A stretch of DNA of 64,000 bases from Ignavibacteriales bacterium (GCA_015709675.1 CP054182.1:1529448-1593447); one strand, 5' to 3'. Shown: positions 51,700 to 62,831, counted from the first letter of the stretch. The notes: generated from the sequence alone by a model not told the origin. Made by a program: numbers and translations.

Positions 51700-53493
51700 A
51701 TGGAAAATATTCGGAATTTCTGCATAATTGCCCACATTGACCATGGTAAATCCACCATTGCGGACTGTCTTCTTGAGCATACCGGCACTATAACCGCCCG
51801 GGAAGCCAAGAACCAGATTCTTGATGATATGGACCTGGAAAGGGAACGGGGGATTACCATTAAATCCCACGCTATTCAGATGCAGTACAAAGCGCGGGAC
51901 GGTAAAAACTATACCCTTAACCTGATTGATACTCCGGGACACGTTGACTTCGCCTATGAGGTCTCCCGTTCTCTGGCTGCCTGTGAAGGGGCAGTTCTGA
52001 TTGTGGATGCCTCTCAGGGGGTGGAAGCTCAGACCATCAGTAACCTTTATATGGCCATAAACTCCGGTCTGGAAATTGTGCCGGTTCTGAACAAAATTGA
52101 CCTCCCCAGCGCTGAGCCGGAAAGAATTAAGCATCAGGTGATTGACCTGATCGGCTGTAAGGATGAGGATATCGTGCTTGCCAGCGCAAAAGCAAAGCTC
52201 GGCATTGAAGATATTCTTGAAGCAGTGGTTAAAAAAATACCCGCACCTAAGGGCGACCCGGCCGCACCGCTTCAGGCGCTGATATTTGATTCCATATTCG
52301 ACTCCTACCGCGGAGCAATTGCATATATACGGATCATGAACGGTACTCTGCGCGAAAAAGACAAACTCCGTTTCTTTGCGCATGATATACAGCATGAAGC
52401 TGAAGAGGTTGGCGTACTTGGTCTTAAAAAAATCCGTACGAATGAACTGAGCGCGGGCAATGTGGGCTATCTTATTTCCGGCATTAAAGATGTTCATGAT
52501 ACCAAAGTGGGTGACACCATAACAACGCAAAAAGACGGTGCGCCTGCTCCTCTGCCTGGTTATCAGGAAGTAAAGCCGATGGTATATAGCGGGCTTTTCC
52601 CCACGAACTCAGAAGATTTTGAAGATTTACGTGATGCTCTCGAAAAGTTTAAACTGAATGATTCCGCTCTGGTCTCACAGCCGGAGTCATCAGCAGCACT
52701 CGGGTTTGGTTTCCGGTGCGGATTCCTTGGTCTGCTTCACATGGAAATTGTGCAGGAGCGGCTTTACCGTGAGTTTAATCAGTCCATTATCACAACACTT
52801 CCTAACGTTGAGTATATCGCGTACAAAAAAAGCGGGGAACAGGTCATAGTTGATAACCCTGCTGATATGCCCGCCGTTGGAGATCTTGAAATAATTGAAG
52901 AGCCGTATGTAAAGGCACAGATTGTGTGCCCGAGTGAATATGTGGGCAATATCATGAAGCTTGCGATGGACAAGCGGGGGCAGTATAAAAACACTTCATA
53001 TCTTGATCCGACCCGTGCTGATCTGACATTTGAATTTCCGCTGGCTGAAATCATTTTTGATTTTTATGACAAACTGAAATCCACAACACGCGGTTATGCA
53101 TCGTTCGATTACGAACTGATTGGCTATAAAGAATCTGATCTGGTGCGTCTTGATATACTGCTCAATGGCGAGGCGGTTGACTCCCTCTCCATGATTGTGC
53201 ACCGCTCCAAAGCGTATGACTGGGGCAGGAAAGTCTGCGACAAACTGAAAGATTTGATACCCAAACAGATGTTTGAAATTTCCATTCAGGCGGCTATTGG
53301 AACTAAAGTAATATCAAAATCCACCGTTAAAGCGCTCCGTAAAAACGTTCTTGCCAAATGTTACGGCGGTGATATATCCCGTAAGCGCAAACTGCTTGAA
53401 AAACAGAAAGAAGGAAAGAAGCGGATGAAACAGGTGGGCAACGTTGAGATACCGCAGGAGGCATTCCTGGCGGTTCTGCAGATAGAGGACTGA
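51700..53493 (+). CDS. lepA: Elongation factor 4 (LepA)
   Basis: 597 residues from ATG 51700 ([25 protein letters not shown]). A TTG 24 bases upstream gives a longer frame that lacks family support. GTPase motifs: [34 protein letters not shown]. Domains II, III and V and the LepA-specific CTD ([22 protein letters not shown]) are complete. LepA back-translocates or remodels stalled ribosomes. The stop overlaps the lepB start by one base (TGATG), the classic lepA-lepB order. Confidence 0.97.
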   Translation: MENIRNFCIIAHIDHGKSTIADCLLEHTGTITAREAKNQILDDMDLERERGITIKSHAIQMQYKARDGKNYTLNLIDTPGHVDFAYEVSRSLAACEGAVLIVDASQGVEAQTISNLYMAINSGLEIVPVLNKIDLPSAEPERIKHQVIDLIGCKDEDIVLASAKAKLGIEDILEAVVKKIPAPKGDPAAPLQALIFDSIFDSYRGAIAYIRIMNGTLREKDKLRFFAHDIQHEAEEVGVLGLKKIRTNELSAGNVGYLISGIKDVHDTKVGDTITTQKDGAPAPLPGYQEVKPMVYSGLFPTNSEDFEDLRDALEKFKLNDSALVSQPESSAALGFGFRCGFLGLLHMEIVQERLYREFNQSIITTLPNVEYIAYKKSGEQVIVDNPADMPAVGDLEIIEEPYVKAQIVCPSEYVGNIMKLAMDKRGQYKNTSYLDPTRADLTFEFPLAEIIFDFYDKLKSTTRGYASFDYELIGYKESDLVRLDILLNGEAVDSLSMIVHRSKAYDWGRKVCDKLKDLIPKQMFEISIQAAIGTKVISKSTVKALRKNVLAKCYGGDISRKRKLLEKQKEGKKRMKQVGNVEIPQEAFLAVLQIED

Positions 53494-54380
53494 TGGAAGA
53501 CCGGGCTGACCTTCCTGAAGAAAAGCCCGTCAGGAGCAGGCACTTTGGTCTGAGCGTGAGGGAATATATACGCGTGACCATTATTGCAATTATTCTGGTT
53601 ATTTTCCTCAGAACATTTGTGCTTGAGGCATACCGCATTCCCACCTCTTCCATGGAAAACACACTGCTTCCCGGTGACCTTATACTTGTTGAGAAACTTT
53701 CATACGGGCATCTTAACGAATTCGAAATTCCTTTTACCAGTATTAAATTCCCCGTTTTTAACCTGCCCGATTTTTCACAGCCGGAGCGGAATGATGTGCT
53801 TGTGTTTCAGTATCCCGGTGACAGGGATGAATACATTCCCTCCCGTCAGGAAAATTATATAAAGAGAATCGCAGCACTACCGGGAGATATTGTTGTTATC
53901 CGCAAAGACACGGTTTATATTAACGGCCGGCCTCTGGAAACCCCCGAAGGTGTATTTTATAAAAGAGAAAAAAAGGAATGGCGGGATGACAGGATTTTCC
54001 CTCCGGGCAAGGAGTGGAGCAGTCTTTCCTACGGTCCTTTGTTTGTCCCAAAGTCAGGGGATACCCTTCATTTGAATCCTTTTACCATTGATGAGTGGCG
54101 TGTGTTTATTAACCGTGAACTGCGCAGACCGGCGGTCTCAGTCGAAGGGGGCAAAGTACACATTGACGGGTATGAAACAGAAGAGTATATTGTAAAGAAA
54201 AATTATTACTTTGTTCTTGGTGATAACCGTGATGACAGTATGGACAGCCGGTACTGGGGATTCGTGCCTGAAGACCATATCATTGGCAGGGCATTCATGA
54301 TTTACTGGTCGCTTGACCCTTCTGCATTTTCAATTATGGATGCACTCCGGTCAGACCGGATACTAAAAAAAGTTCATTGA
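53493..54380 (+). CDS. lepB: Signal peptidase I
   Basis: 295 residues with one N-terminal membrane helix (TIIAIILVIFLRTFVLEAY). Catalytic Ser53 in IPTSSMENTLLPGD and Lys124 in NYIKRIAALPGDIV; box E is GDNRDDSMDSRYWGFV. It removes Sec signal peptides from exported proteins, including the T9SS substrates encoded here. Compared with short Gram-positive forms it has an extra insertion between boxes D and E. It is followed 20 bases later by a T9SS subtilase. Confidence 0.96.
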   Translation: MEDRADLPEEKPVRSRHFGLSVREYIRVTIIAIILVIFLRTFVLEAYRIPTSSMENTLLPGDLILVEKLSYGHLNEFEIPFTSIKFPVFNLPDFSQPERNDVLVFQYPGDRDEYIPSRQENYIKRIAALPGDIVVIRKDTVYINGRPLETPEGVFYKREKKEWRDDRIFPPGKEWSSLSYGPLFVPKSGDTLHLNPFTIDEWRVFINRELRRPAVSVEGGKVHIDGYETEEYIVKKNYYFVLGDNRDDSMDSRYWGFVPEDHIIGRAFMIYWSLDPSAFSIMDALRSDRILKKVH

Positions 54381-54400
54381 ACGATTAAAGCAAAACAACA

Positions 54401-56389
54401 ATGAAATCACTATTGTATTCAACTCTGCTCCTGATTCTTATATTGAGCAGCGCTGCAGAGGCGCAGAGACCGGGCGAAAAATATTTTATCTTCTTCCGTG
54501 ATAAAGGGGTTGCTGAGAATACCCTTATGAAAGGTTCGGATATTTTTAATGAGGCGCTCAGCCGACTCTCCCCTGAGGCCATCGAAAGAAGGAAATTAGT
54601 TCTGGGTGAGGAAAATATCATCAGTTATGAAGACCTGCCCCTGCGATCAGAATATATACAGCAGCTTGAATCAGAAGGAATCAACATCCATCACCGGCTC
54701 AGGTGGTTTAATGCGGTGAGTGCGTATCTTACCCCTCAGCAGAGAGCCAGGGTGAGCGGTTTTTCTTTTGTTGAAAAACTTGAAAAGGTGAAATCCTTTA
54801 CCTCAGTCCGGATGCCAGATACTCAGGAAGATAATGTATATCAGCCGGGATTGAATAAAAATTTTATTGAGTACGGAGAATCGTATGTGCAGCTTCAGAT
54901 GAATGAAATTCCGGCAGTGCACAGAAAAGGAATTACCGGGCAGGGTGTAATGCTGGGGCTCCTTGACACCGGCTTTGACTGGCAGCTTCATAACTCGCTT
55001 AAAACCCGGAATGTTGTGAGCGAATATGACTTTGTATTTAATGATAACGTAACAGCAAATCAGGAAGGGGATGTGGCCTCGCAGCATAATCACGGCACGT
55101 ATGTTTTTTCAATTGCCGGTGGTTATCAGGATAGCGTTATGATAGGAGCTGCATATAACGCATCATTCCTGTTAGCCAAGACTGAAGATGTCCGTTCAGA
55201 AAGAAATGTTGAAGAAGACAACTATGCAGCAGCACTTGAGTGGATGGAAAACCGCGGTGTAAGAATTACCTCCTCTTCACTCGGTTATAACACTTTTGAT
55301 ACAAACCAGGTTTCATATACATATTCTCAGATGGACGGCAAGACAACCATCGTAACCCGTGCTGCAGAACTTGCATTCAGCAAGGGAGTGCTCACTATAA
55401 CTGCTGCCGGCAATGAAGGTAACGGATTATGGAAGTATATAGTTGCCCCGGCGGACGGATTTAACACGATTGCCATTGGAGCAGTTACCTCGCTCGACTC
55501 AGTTGCCTCCTTCAGCGGTATTGGTCCGACCCCGGACGGCAGAATGAAACCTGAACTTGTTGCTGTGGGGGTAAATACGTATGGTGCAAGGGCCTCTACT
55601 CCGAATCAATATCAGTCAAACAGCGGCACTTCGGCGGCTACTCCTATTGCTTCAGGAGCCGCTGCACTGGTCTGGTCAGCGTTCCCGCATCTGACTAATA
55701 AGCAGGTAAGAAATTTACTGATCAGCACGGCAGGCAGTTTTAAGCGGCCAAACTTTTACCGGGGTTACGGACTTATCAATGTAAAAAAAGCACTTGAACT
55801 TCCTGCAGTAAAAAATACACCTGGCGGCATTGTAGCCGAGAAAATATTTTTTGATTCAGTTTATGCCAATTACGGAGCATATATATTTATTTCAAAGAAT
55901 AACCGAGATTTTGATTCAGTTCAAATGATTTTTGACGGAGGTTTTAAGTATCAGGCGGCACTTCCTGCGGTTGGAATTAATGATCCCCTCTATTTTTATA
56001 TAAAGTATGAGTCAGCAGCAGGTGAGTTGACCACACTTCCCGCGGGCGGTACCTGGTATTCACCTGATCCGGCCGTATCTGATGTCGCTTTTGAACCCGC
56101 AGCACGGATTCAGGATTTCTCTCTTGAGCAGAATTATCCGAATCCCTTTAACGGTTCTACGGCATTTCAGTTTTATACTGCATCACCAGTCGAAGGAGAG
56201 GTTGTTGTGTATAATATCCTTGGCCAGAAAATTAAGACGATCTACTCAGGGCAAATCAGATCAGGTTATAGCACCTTCTTATGGAGCGGGCTGAATGATC
56301 ATAATGTCCCTGTTTCTTCCGGAGCATATATCTATGCTGTCAGGTCAGCAAAAGCCAATGCGTATAAGAAATTAATGCTTCTTAAATGA
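54401..56389 (+). CDS. Subtilase (S8) with T9SS type A sorting domain
   Basis: 662 residues with a signal peptide (LLILILSSAAEAQ). The triad is Asp189 (VMLGLLDTGFDW), His231 (HNHGTYVFSIAGG) and Ser411 (NSGTSAATPIASGAAAL), with oxyanion Asn338 (TAAGNEG). A propeptide-like domain spans about 25-160. NYPNPFN at residue 578 starts the sorting domain ending YKKLMLLK. Likely a cell-surface or released protease. Its position in the lepA-lepB run, overlapping the next gene by 4 bases, is unusual for a surface cargo protein. Confidence 0.92.
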   Translation: MKSLLYSTLLLILILSSAAEAQRPGEKYFIFFRDKGVAENTLMKGSDIFNEALSRLSPEAIERRKLVLGEENIISYEDLPLRSEYIQQLESEGINIHHRLRWFNAVSAYLTPQQRARVSGFSFVEKLEKVKSFTSVRMPDTQEDNVYQPGLNKNFIEYGESYVQLQMNEIPAVHRKGITGQGVMLGLLDTGFDWQLHNSLKTRNVVSEYDFVFNDNVTANQEGDVASQHNHGTYVFSIAGGYQDSVMIGAAYNASFLLAKTEDVRSERNVEEDNYAAALEWMENRGVRITSSSLGYNTFDTNQVSYTYSQMDGKTTIVTRAAELAFSKGVLTITAAGNEGNGLWKYIVAPADGFNTIAIGAVTSLDSVASFSGIGPTPDGRMKPELVAVGVNTYGARASTPNQYQSNSGTSAATPIASGAAALVWSAFPHLTNKQVRNLLISTAGSFKRPNFYRGYGLINVKKALELPAVKNTPGGIVAEKIFFDSVYANYGAYIFISKNNRDFDSVQMIFDGGFKYQAALPAVGINDPLYFYIKYESAAGELTTLPAGGTWYSPDPAVSDVAFEPAARIQDFSLEQNYPNPFNGSTAFQFYTASPVEGEVVVYNILGQKIKTIYSGQIRSGYSTFLWSGLNDHNVPVSSGAYIYAVRSAKANAYKKLMLLK

Positions 56390-57039
56390 GCGGCTTTCTT
56401 ACAAAGGAAACAGAACACTATTTAGAGGAGCTTTTCAGGCAAACCGACCCTCTGCTTAAGGAGATGGAGCAGTTTGCGCATGAGAAGCGCATCCCTATTA
56501 TTGAACCTGGCGGGGCTGCTTTTCTTGACATATATCTCCGCTCCCTTAAACCAAAAAACTATCTCGAACTTGGCACTGCCATTGGTTATTCAGCGATCAT
56601 AGCTGCCAATGCACTGCCCGATGATGCTCAGATTGTAACAATCGAAAAGAGTGCTGATAATCTCGTTCTGGCACGCAAATATATAAACAGGTCGGGTTTT
56701 CAAAACAAAATTACCATTGCTGAAGGGGAAGCAAAAGAACTGCTGAGGGGTTATCTGGCTGAGTGGGACTGCATCTTTATTGATGCTGACAAGGAAGACT
56801 ATGATGAACTCTTTGAACTTTCACTTCCGCTGCTGCGTAATGGAGGAGTGATTTTAATTGATAATCTCCTCTGGCACGGATATACAGCTTCATCTGAAGT
56901 TCCGGCTTATTATTTCAGGAGCACAGAAATCATAAGAGCATTTAATAAAAAGCTTGCCTCGGGGGACGCATATCATTTTACCATCGTTCCTGCGGGGGAT
57001 GGAATTGGCGTTGTTATTAAAAAAAGCGGACAGAAATAA
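56386..57039 (+). CDS. SAM-dependent O-methyltransferase (family 3, COMT-like)
   Basis: 217 residues with KNYLELGTAIGYSAIIAANAL (SAM motif I), VTIEKSADNLVLARKYI, CIFIDADKEDYDELF (metal-binding Asp) and GGVILIDNLLWHG. This is the catechol O-methyltransferase-like family that methylates small phenols or related hydroxyls with a divalent metal. ATG overlaps the subtilase stop by 4 bases, so translation is coupled. Substrate unknown. Confidence 0.9.
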   Translation: MSGFLTKETEHYLEELFRQTDPLLKEMEQFAHEKRIPIIEPGGAAFLDIYLRSLKPKNYLELGTAIGYSAIIAANALPDDAQIVTIEKSADNLVLARKYINRSGFQNKITIAEGEAKELLRGYLAEWDCIFIDADKEDYDELFELSLPLLRNGGVILIDNLLWHGYTASSEVPAYYFRSTEIIRAFNKKLASGDAYHFTIVPAGDGIGVVIKKSGQK

Positions 57040-57041
57040 GC

Positions 57042-57473
57042 ATGAGTTATACGATTACAGACAGTAAATCTTTTATGGACGGGCTTGAAACTTTTTCCGG
57101 AGGAAAGCTGAAGGAAAAAGAAATGGTTAAGTCCATGCTTCACTATTCGCTCAGTTCTGACTCACTTAAGCTCTTTGAGGATTGCTGCTTTACTACTAAA
57201 TATATCAGCGGACTTATGCGTGTGTTAAAGAGTGCAGCCACCATGAGTGATGTAAAAAACACTGACAGCATTAAAAGTGATTTATCAAAAAACTTTGAAC
57301 AGTTTACTTTGCAGGTAAAAGAGATTATAGGTCTGATGCCGGAGGAGACCCGGGATACAGTAACGCAAACATATCTTGAAATGACTACGGAATCATTTAC
57401 AAGATTGAACAACCTGATAGCTGATCTTAACTGGGCTAAAATGTATCTTAATGACCTGAAGAGAAGCGTGTAA
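57042..57473 (+). CDS. Uncharacterised helical protein
   Basis: 143 residues, soluble, almost entirely predicted helix with charged and hydrophobic heptads (MKD-free; LKLFEDCCFTTKYISGLMRVL; NLIADLNWAKMYLNDLKRS). No signal peptide, membrane segment or recognised domain. It starts 2 bases after the methyltransferase stop and is the last gene of the lepA-lepB-subtilase-methyltransferase run. I cannot assign a function; co-transcription is the only clue. Confidence 0.75.
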   Translation: MSYTITDSKSFMDGLETFSGGKLKEKEMVKSMLHYSLSSDSLKLFEDCCFTTKYISGLMRVLKSAATMSDVKNTDSIKSDLSKNFEQFTLQVKEIIGLMPEETRDTVTQTYLEMTTESFTRLNNLIADLNWAKMYLNDLKRSV

Positions 57474-57573
57474 AATCAGGTTTGGCTGCTTAGTGAGCAG
57501 TGTGTAATCATCTTCACGACTCTTGTCATTGCTGTCCTTACTGTCCTTAAAGTTCTTCAAGGCATGAAGTTTT

Positions 57574-58218
57574 TTAATAATACCCAAACTCTTCCATATC
57601 TTTGAACTTTACCCGTCCGGAAAAACTTTCTGTTAGCTCAGTTCTTAAAGAATCTGTCTGGTCAGATCTTATCCAAAAAATCTGTTCTACTTCTTCAAGA
57701 TATATCTCATCTTCTTTCCGGACGGAATATCTGCCCGAAATCCGGTAAAAGTTACTGATGAACTCATGCGGAAAAGTGATCCTCATTTTCGCATATAAAT
57801 GATACTCCTTGGTGCCGATGGTGGAAAGGGCATCAAGTGCGGACTGGTAATATGCTTTACCGAGCGGACCGACTCCAAGTTTCGTGCCTCCGTAATACCG
57901 GGTTACCACAACCAGTACTTCAGTAAGGTCAAAATGATCAATCGCCTGAAGAATCCGGACACCTGCTGTACCGCCTGGTTCACCGTCATCCGAATATTTC
58001 ACCCCCTCTTTAAGGGTTTTTACCGCAAAACAGTGGTGGGTGGCATCATAATACTTCTTCCGCAGAGCGGTAAGATGAGTCGGATAACTTTCCCCGCCGA
58101 AGAGGGGAAACACCCTTGCGATGAATTCTGACCCCTTTTCTTTCAGCGCCAGCTCAGCGAAACGATCAGCGGTGCGAAATTGTTGAGGTTGTAACGGATT
58201 TTGTAAATACTCAGACAT
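57574..58218 (-). CDS. YigZ/IMPACT family protein (UPF0029)
   Basis: 214 residues. The N-terminal IMPACT domain shows KEKGSEFIARVFPLF, RKKYYDATHHCFAVKTL and the family signature DDGEPGGTAGVRILQAI; VVTRYYGGTKLGVGPLGKAYY follows, and the C-terminal ferredoxin-like DUF1949 domain closes it. The family is linked to translation regulation (YIH1/IMPACT bind GCN1 in eukaryotes), but the bacterial role is unclear. Convergent with the gene at 57042 and divergent from uvrA. Confidence 0.9.
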   Translation of the reverse strand: MSEYLQNPLQPQQFRTADRFAELALKEKGSEFIARVFPLFGGESYPTHLTALRKKYYDATHHCFAVKTLKEGVKYSDDGEPGGTAGVRILQAIDHFDLTEVLVVVTRYYGGTKLGVGPLGKAYYQSALDALSTIGTKEYHLYAKMRITFPHEFISNFYRISGRYSVRKEDEIYLEEVEQIFWIRSDQTDSLRTELTESFSGRVKFKDMEEFGYY

Positions 58219-58302
58219 AGAATGAAAAATTACAGAATTATTTGTTTGATTTTGATAGAATGTCTGAGTAACATATAAGTTTAAATTTTATCGCATTGAG
58301 CA

Positions 58303-61131
58303 TTGGAACAGGAAAAAATTATAATTAAGGGGGCGCGTCAGCACAACCTGAAAAACATTGACGTGGAAATACCCCGTAACACTCTGACGGTTATCACCGG
58401 GCTTTCAGGGTCAGGCAAGTCATCGCTGGCCTTTGACACCATTTATGCCGAGGGACAGAGGCGCTATCTTGAATCACTCTCCCCTTATGCCCGGCAGTTT
58501 CTTGACATGCTTGAAAAACCCGATGTTGACCAGATTGAGGGACTAAGTCCAGCTATCTCAATCGAGCAAAAGGTGACCGGCGGAAACCCCCGCTCAACCG
58601 TAGGAACCGTCACAGAAATTTATGATTACCTCCGTCTGCTTTATGCCCGCGTGGGAACAGCCACTTGCTACAACTGCGGCAAACCGGTAAAAAAGCAGTC
58701 TGCTGCACAGATTCTCGAAAGCATACAGGATACCATGAACGGAAGCAAAGTTGCCATTCTTGCTCCGGTTATCCGAGGAAGAAAAGGACATTACCGTGAA
58801 TTGTTTGAAGAGATAATGAGCGATGGCTTTACCAAAGTCCGGGTTGACGGTGAGTTCCATGAGATACACAAGGGATTTCAGGTTGACCGATATAAAGTGC
58901 ACAACATTGAAATAGTGGTTGACCGCATTAAAGTGGGTAAAGAAAGTACGACCCGTCTGACTGAATCAGTTGAGGTTGCGCTCAGTCAGGGGAACGGCGT
59001 GATGATGCTTAATGACGGAAATGAAGACCGGGTGTTCAGCAGATTTCTTGCCTGCATGGAGTGCGGCATAAACTATCAGGAACTTGCTCCTAATTCATTT
59101 TCATTCAACTCTCCTTACGGTGCATGTCCGGAGTGTGACGGATTAGGTGAAAAGAAAGAGTTTGACCTAGAGCTTATCATCCCAGATTACGCAAAATCAA
59201 TTGAAGAAGAAGGTATTGCTCCTTTAGGGAAGCCAAGACCAGTCTGGATATATTCGCAGCTTCAGGCGGTGGCGGATGTTTTTGGATTCGACTTTAAAAC
59301 ACCTCTCAAAAAGATGAGGAAAGATCAGCTTGAAGTAATTCTTCATGGCACAAAAGAAAAAATTGCATTTAAATATAAATTCGGGAGCGGCAGAGCGGTA
59401 ACGTATAATCACAAGTTTAACGGCGTTATCGGTTATCTGCAGAATCATTTTAATTCAACCTCATCAAATAACATCCGCGAGTGGGTTGAGTCGTTTATGA
59501 ATACCGTGCCGTGCAGGGAGTGCAAGGGCGGGCGGCTCAAGAAAGAATCTCTTTCAGTAAAGTTCAACAAACTGAATATTGGTGAGGTCTCATCACTCTC
59601 AATAACCAGATGCAGAGAATTTTTCAGCAAAATAAAACTGTACGGCAATGACAATATTATCGCCGCACCGATTCTCAAAGAAATTAATACACGGCTGGAC
59701 TTTTTACTCAATGTCGGCCTTGACTATCTCACCTTGGACCGGAGTGCTCGGACGCTTTCCGGCGGGGAGTCGCAGAGGATACGGCTTGCAACACAGATTG
59801 GCACGCAGCTTTCAGGTGTGTTATATATACTTGATGAGCCGAGCATTGGTCTGCATCAGAGCGATAATATCAAACTGATAAACTCACTCAAGCGGCTGCG
59901 CGATCTGGATAACACGGTTATCGTGGTTGAACATGATAAAGAGACGATTGAGAATGCAGATTACCTGGTAGATTTGGGTCCCGCCGCAGGTGAGCATGGC
60001 GGTGAGATTTGCGCTCAGGGGACAGTACCGCAGCTGATGAAAATAAAACAAAACCGATCAATAACGCTTGATTACATGAAAAATCAGCGGCGCATTGAGC
60101 TAAAGAGCCATCAGCGGAAAGGGAGCGGAAAATTCCTTACCCTTAAAGGTGCAAGGGGAAATAATTTAAAAAATATTGAACTGAATATCCCGCTTGGCAC
60201 GTTAACGTTAATCACCGGACTGAGCGGTTCAGGTAAGTCATCACTCATCAATGAGACGCTCGTTAAGATTCTGATGCGGGAGCATTATGATTCCAAGACG
60301 GTGCCGCTTCCTTATAAAAAAGTGGAAGGTCTTGAAAACATAGATAAAGTGATTGAAATTGACCAGTCACCAATTGGCAGGACTCCTCGTTCGAATCCTG
60401 CAACTTATACGGGATTATTTACACATATACGCGACCTATTTGCTCAGCTTCCTGAATCAAAAATGCGCGGATATGCTACCGGACGCTTTAGCTTTAACGT
60501 TTCCGGCGGAAGATGCGAGGCATGCGGCGGTGACGGACTTAAAAAAATTGAGATGAATTTTCTTCCCGATGTATATGTCACCTGCGACGTCTGTGCCGGC
60601 AAGCGATATAACAGGGAAACACTCGATGTTCTCTATAAACTTAAGTCAATATCCGATGTTTTGGAAATGACTGTTGAAGAAGCACTCCACTTTTTTGAAG
60701 ACCTGCCGCGCATAAAAAGGAAGATTCAGGCAATAGCTGACGTCGGGCTCGGATATATACGGCTTGGTCAGCAGGCAACCACCCTTTCCGGAGGAGAGGC
60801 ACAGCGGGTTAAACTGGCTACCGAACTGAGCAAAGTAAGTACAGGTAAGACGATTTATTTTCTTGATGAGCCGACAACGGGGCTGCATTTTGAAGATGTG
60901 CGTGTTCTGCTTGAAGTGTTAAACAAATTAGTGGAAAAGGGAAACACGGTTGTAATTGTAGAACATAATCTTGACGTGATTAAAACAGCGGACTGGATTA
61001 TTGATATGGGGCCCGGCGGCGGTGAAGCCGGCGGAGAGATTATTGCAGAGGGAACTCCCGCACAGATTGCAAAGAATAAAAAGAGCATAACGGGAAAATA
61101 CCTGGTAAAAGAATTAGTAATTAGCAGTTAG
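58303..61131 (+). CDS. uvrA: Excinuclease ABC subunit A
   Basis: 942 residues from TTG 58303 ([20 protein letters not shown]). Two ABC cassettes with Walker [25 protein letters not shown] and [16 protein letters not shown], signatures [12 protein letters not shown] and [12 protein letters not shown], and zinc-finger cysteine pairs (CMECG...[14 protein letters not shown]...CDVCAG). It scans DNA for bulky lesions with UvrB in nucleotide excision repair. UvrB and UvrC are not in the window. Confidence 0.97.
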   Translation: MEQEKIIIKGARQHNLKNIDVEIPRNTLTVITGLSGSGKSSLAFDTIYAEGQRRYLESLSPYARQFLDMLEKPDVDQIEGLSPAISIEQKVTGGNPRSTVGTVTEIYDYLRLLYARVGTATCYNCGKPVKKQSAAQILESIQDTMNGSKVAILAPVIRGRKGHYRELFEEIMSDGFTKVRVDGEFHEIHKGFQVDRYKVHNIEIVVDRIKVGKESTTRLTESVEVALSQGNGVMMLNDGNEDRVFSRFLACMECGINYQELAPNSFSFNSPYGACPECDGLGEKKEFDLELIIPDYAKSIEEEGIAPLGKPRPVWIYSQLQAVADVFGFDFKTPLKKMRKDQLEVILHGTKEKIAFKYKFGSGRAVTYNHKFNGVIGYLQNHFNSTSSNNIREWVESFMNTVPCRECKGGRLKKESLSVKFNKLNIGEVSSLSITRCREFFSKIKLYGNDNIIAAPILKEINTRLDFLLNVGLDYLTLDRSARTLSGGESQRIRLATQIGTQLSGVLYILDEPSIGLHQSDNIKLINSLKRLRDLDNTVIVVEHDKETIENADYLVDLGPAAGEHGGEICAQGTVPQLMKIKQNRSITLDYMKNQRRIELKSHQRKGSGKFLTLKGARGNNLKNIELNIPLGTLTLITGLSGSGKSSLINETLVKILMREHYDSKTVPLPYKKVEGLENIDKVIEIDQSPIGRTPRSNPATYTGLFTHIRDLFAQLPESKMRGYATGRFSFNVSGGRCEACGGDGLKKIEMNFLPDVYVTCDVCAGKRYNRETLDVLYKLKSISDVLEMTVEEALHFFEDLPRIKRKIQAIADVGLGYIRLGQQATTLSGGEAQRVKLATELSKVSTGKTIYFLDEPTTGLHFEDVRVLLEVLNKLVEKGNTVVIVEHNLDVIKTADWIIDMGPGGGEAGGEIIAEGTPAQIAKNKKSITGKYLVKELVISS

Positions 61132-61590
61132 TAATTAGTAATTTTTTTTAATTTGTCATTGAATATATTGTCACTAATATAAGTGTAGTTTGGTGTCGCC
61201 CCTCTGGGGCTTGGGCTGGTTTTATCTGACTTTTCTATTGATATTTCGCCCCTGACGGGGCTGCACTTAGCGCCGTAGGTGCGTACAGTTAATAGAAACC
61301 GATATATAACAAACAATCTGAGCTCCGTTGGTGCGTTATATTAATAACAAACGCAAGTCTAAAAATATAAAGCACCATAGGTGCGACATCGCTTGCGGCT
61401 CACTATTGGCACGCAGATCTTAAACGGATGCAAAGCAGCGTGGAATATAAACGGATCAGAAGATAATTAACAATCATTAGGCAATTTGTAAAGGATTTAT
61501 TTGATGACTTTTAATTTTTAATTTTTCATTTTAAATTTAACCCAGTGTCCCCAGAGTCCCCAAAAGTTAGCAAGGTAGCCAATTAAACAA
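61132..61590. repeat. Intergenic region with several short palindromic repeats
   Basis: About 460 bases with no gene. It contains two GCCCCT(CT/GA)(G/C)GGGGC hairpins (about 61198-61215 and 61248-61263), three GC(G/A)CC(G/A)TAGGTGCG-like elements (about 61271, 61325 and 61371) and a TAAACGGATGCAAAGCAGCG element (61421-61440) related to the repeats at 20446 and 20556. These are dispersed repeats typical of this phylum's intergenic DNA. Confidence 0.6.
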
Positions 61591-61626
61591 AAAAGCTGCA
61601 ACTAAGCTTTTTTAGTTGCAGCTTTT
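61591..61626. terminator. Bidirectional terminator between uvrA and pta
   Basis: Perfect 15-bp inverted repeat AAAAGCTGCAACTAA (61591-61605) and TTAGTTGCAGCTTTT (61612-61626) with a 6-base loop and T/A tracts on both sides. It sits between two convergent genes. Confidence 0.88.
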
Positions 61627-61685
61627 AATGTTTATATAAACTGTATCAATTCACACTTCATATTTCATAATTTATAATTATGAAA

Positions 61686-62669
61686 TTACTTTGCCATCAT
61701 TGCAGCAATGGCTGAGGTGTTTACGATATCTTCAACGCTGCATCCGCGGCTGAGATCGAAGCAGGGTTTTTTAAGGCCCTGCACAACCGGCCCTACCGCT
61801 TCAGCTTTTCCAAGACGCTGGGCAATTTTATATCCGATGTTTCCTGCCTGAAGATCAGGGAACACAAGCACATTTGCGTGGCCTGCAACTTCACTGCCCG
61901 GGGCTTTTTTCTTTCCGATTGATCCAACAATTGCAGCATCAAACTGCAGCTCACCGTCAACTTTAATTTCCGGCGCTTTTTGTTTAACAATATCTGTTGC
62001 TTTACGGACTTTATCAATCAGTTCATGCTCGGCGCTGCCTTTGGTGCTGAATGAGAGCATGGCAACAAACGGTTCTTCACCGGTAAGTATCTGATGATTG
62101 CGTGCAGTGGAAATGGCAATATCGGCAAGCTGCTCTGCATCCGGATTGGGGACAACCGCGCAGTCTGCAAAACTGTAGGTAATCTCAGGATAGACCATAA
62201 GGAAAAAGCTGGAGACAATCGAAATGCCGGGAGCCATTCCCACGCACTGAATAGCTGCGCGAAGCACATCACCGGTTGAGGCGAATGATCCGGCTACGGA
62301 GGCATCAGCCATTCCTTCGGAGACCATCATTGCCCCAAAGAAAAGATCCCTCTTCATTGTCTCTTTTGCCTGCTCAAAGGTAACCCCTTTTGCTTTTCTT
62401 TTATTATAGAAGATGTTGGCAAAATCGGTCAGCTTGTCGGACTTTTCATGATCTATGATTCTTACCCCCTGAAGGTTTATTCCTTTTGCTGAGGCATCAT
62501 CCCTGATTTTATTCTCATTTCCAAGAATGATAACCTGCACGGTTCCGTTTTTTGTCAGGATCTCAGCGGCTCTGAGCACCCGTTCATCGTGGGACTCGGG
62601 GAGCACGACAGTTTTTTTTACTTTTGAAGCTTTTTCTCGTATTTCGGTTAATAATTTCAGTTCTTCCAT
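61686..62669 (-). CDS. pta: Phosphate acetyltransferase (short, Pta/EutD type)
   Basis: 327 residues, just the PTA_PTB catalytic domain without the DRTGG N-terminal extension of E. coli Pta. Motifs: KKTVVLPESHDERVLRAAEIL, GMADASVAGSFASTGDVLRAA, FADCAVVPNPDAEQLADIA, and the C-terminal PCFDLSRGCSVEDIVNTSAIAA. It interconverts acetyl-CoA and acetyl phosphate for energy conservation or acetate use. No ackA gene is adjacent. A short EutD-type protein could also serve a microcompartment, but it is far from pduST here. Confidence 0.93.
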   Translation of the reverse strand: MEELKLLTEIREKASKVKKTVVLPESHDERVLRAAEILTKNGTVQVIILGNENKIRDDASAKGINLQGVRIIDHEKSDKLTDFANIFYNKRKAKGVTFEQAKETMKRDLFFGAMMVSEGMADASVAGSFASTGDVLRAAIQCVGMAPGISIVSSFFLMVYPEITYSFADCAVVPNPDAEQLADIAISTARNHQILTGEEPFVAMLSFSTKGSAEHELIDKVRKATDIVKQKAPEIKVDGELQFDAAIVGSIGKKKAPGSEVAGHANVLVFPDLQAGNIGYKIAQRLGKAEAVGPVVQGLKKPCFDLSRGCSVEDIVNTSAIAAMMAK

Positions 62670-62813
62670 GGTATTTGTCTATTAGTCTGTTAAAAATCGT
62701 TACAAATGTAGTCAATTTCACTCATTTTTTGTGCCAATAACCAGTTTACATTCATCCTCTTTTTTAGACCTTTCATCAAATCGTTATTGAAATAAAAAAT
62801 CCGGCTGCTTATT

Positions 62814-62831
62814 TTACCTACCGGTAAGTAA
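62814..62831. promoter_or_regulatory. Probable TetR-family operator
   Basis: Imperfect 18-bp palindrome TTACCTACCGGTAAGTAA with a perfect TACCGGTA core, eight bases before the TetR start codon. This position and symmetry suit autorepression of the regulator-efflux operon. Confidence 0.65.

Noticed and set aside
51622-52530. 302-codon minus-strand frame
   Set aside because: It is the antisense of the conserved LepA gene and has no domain or start signal of its own.
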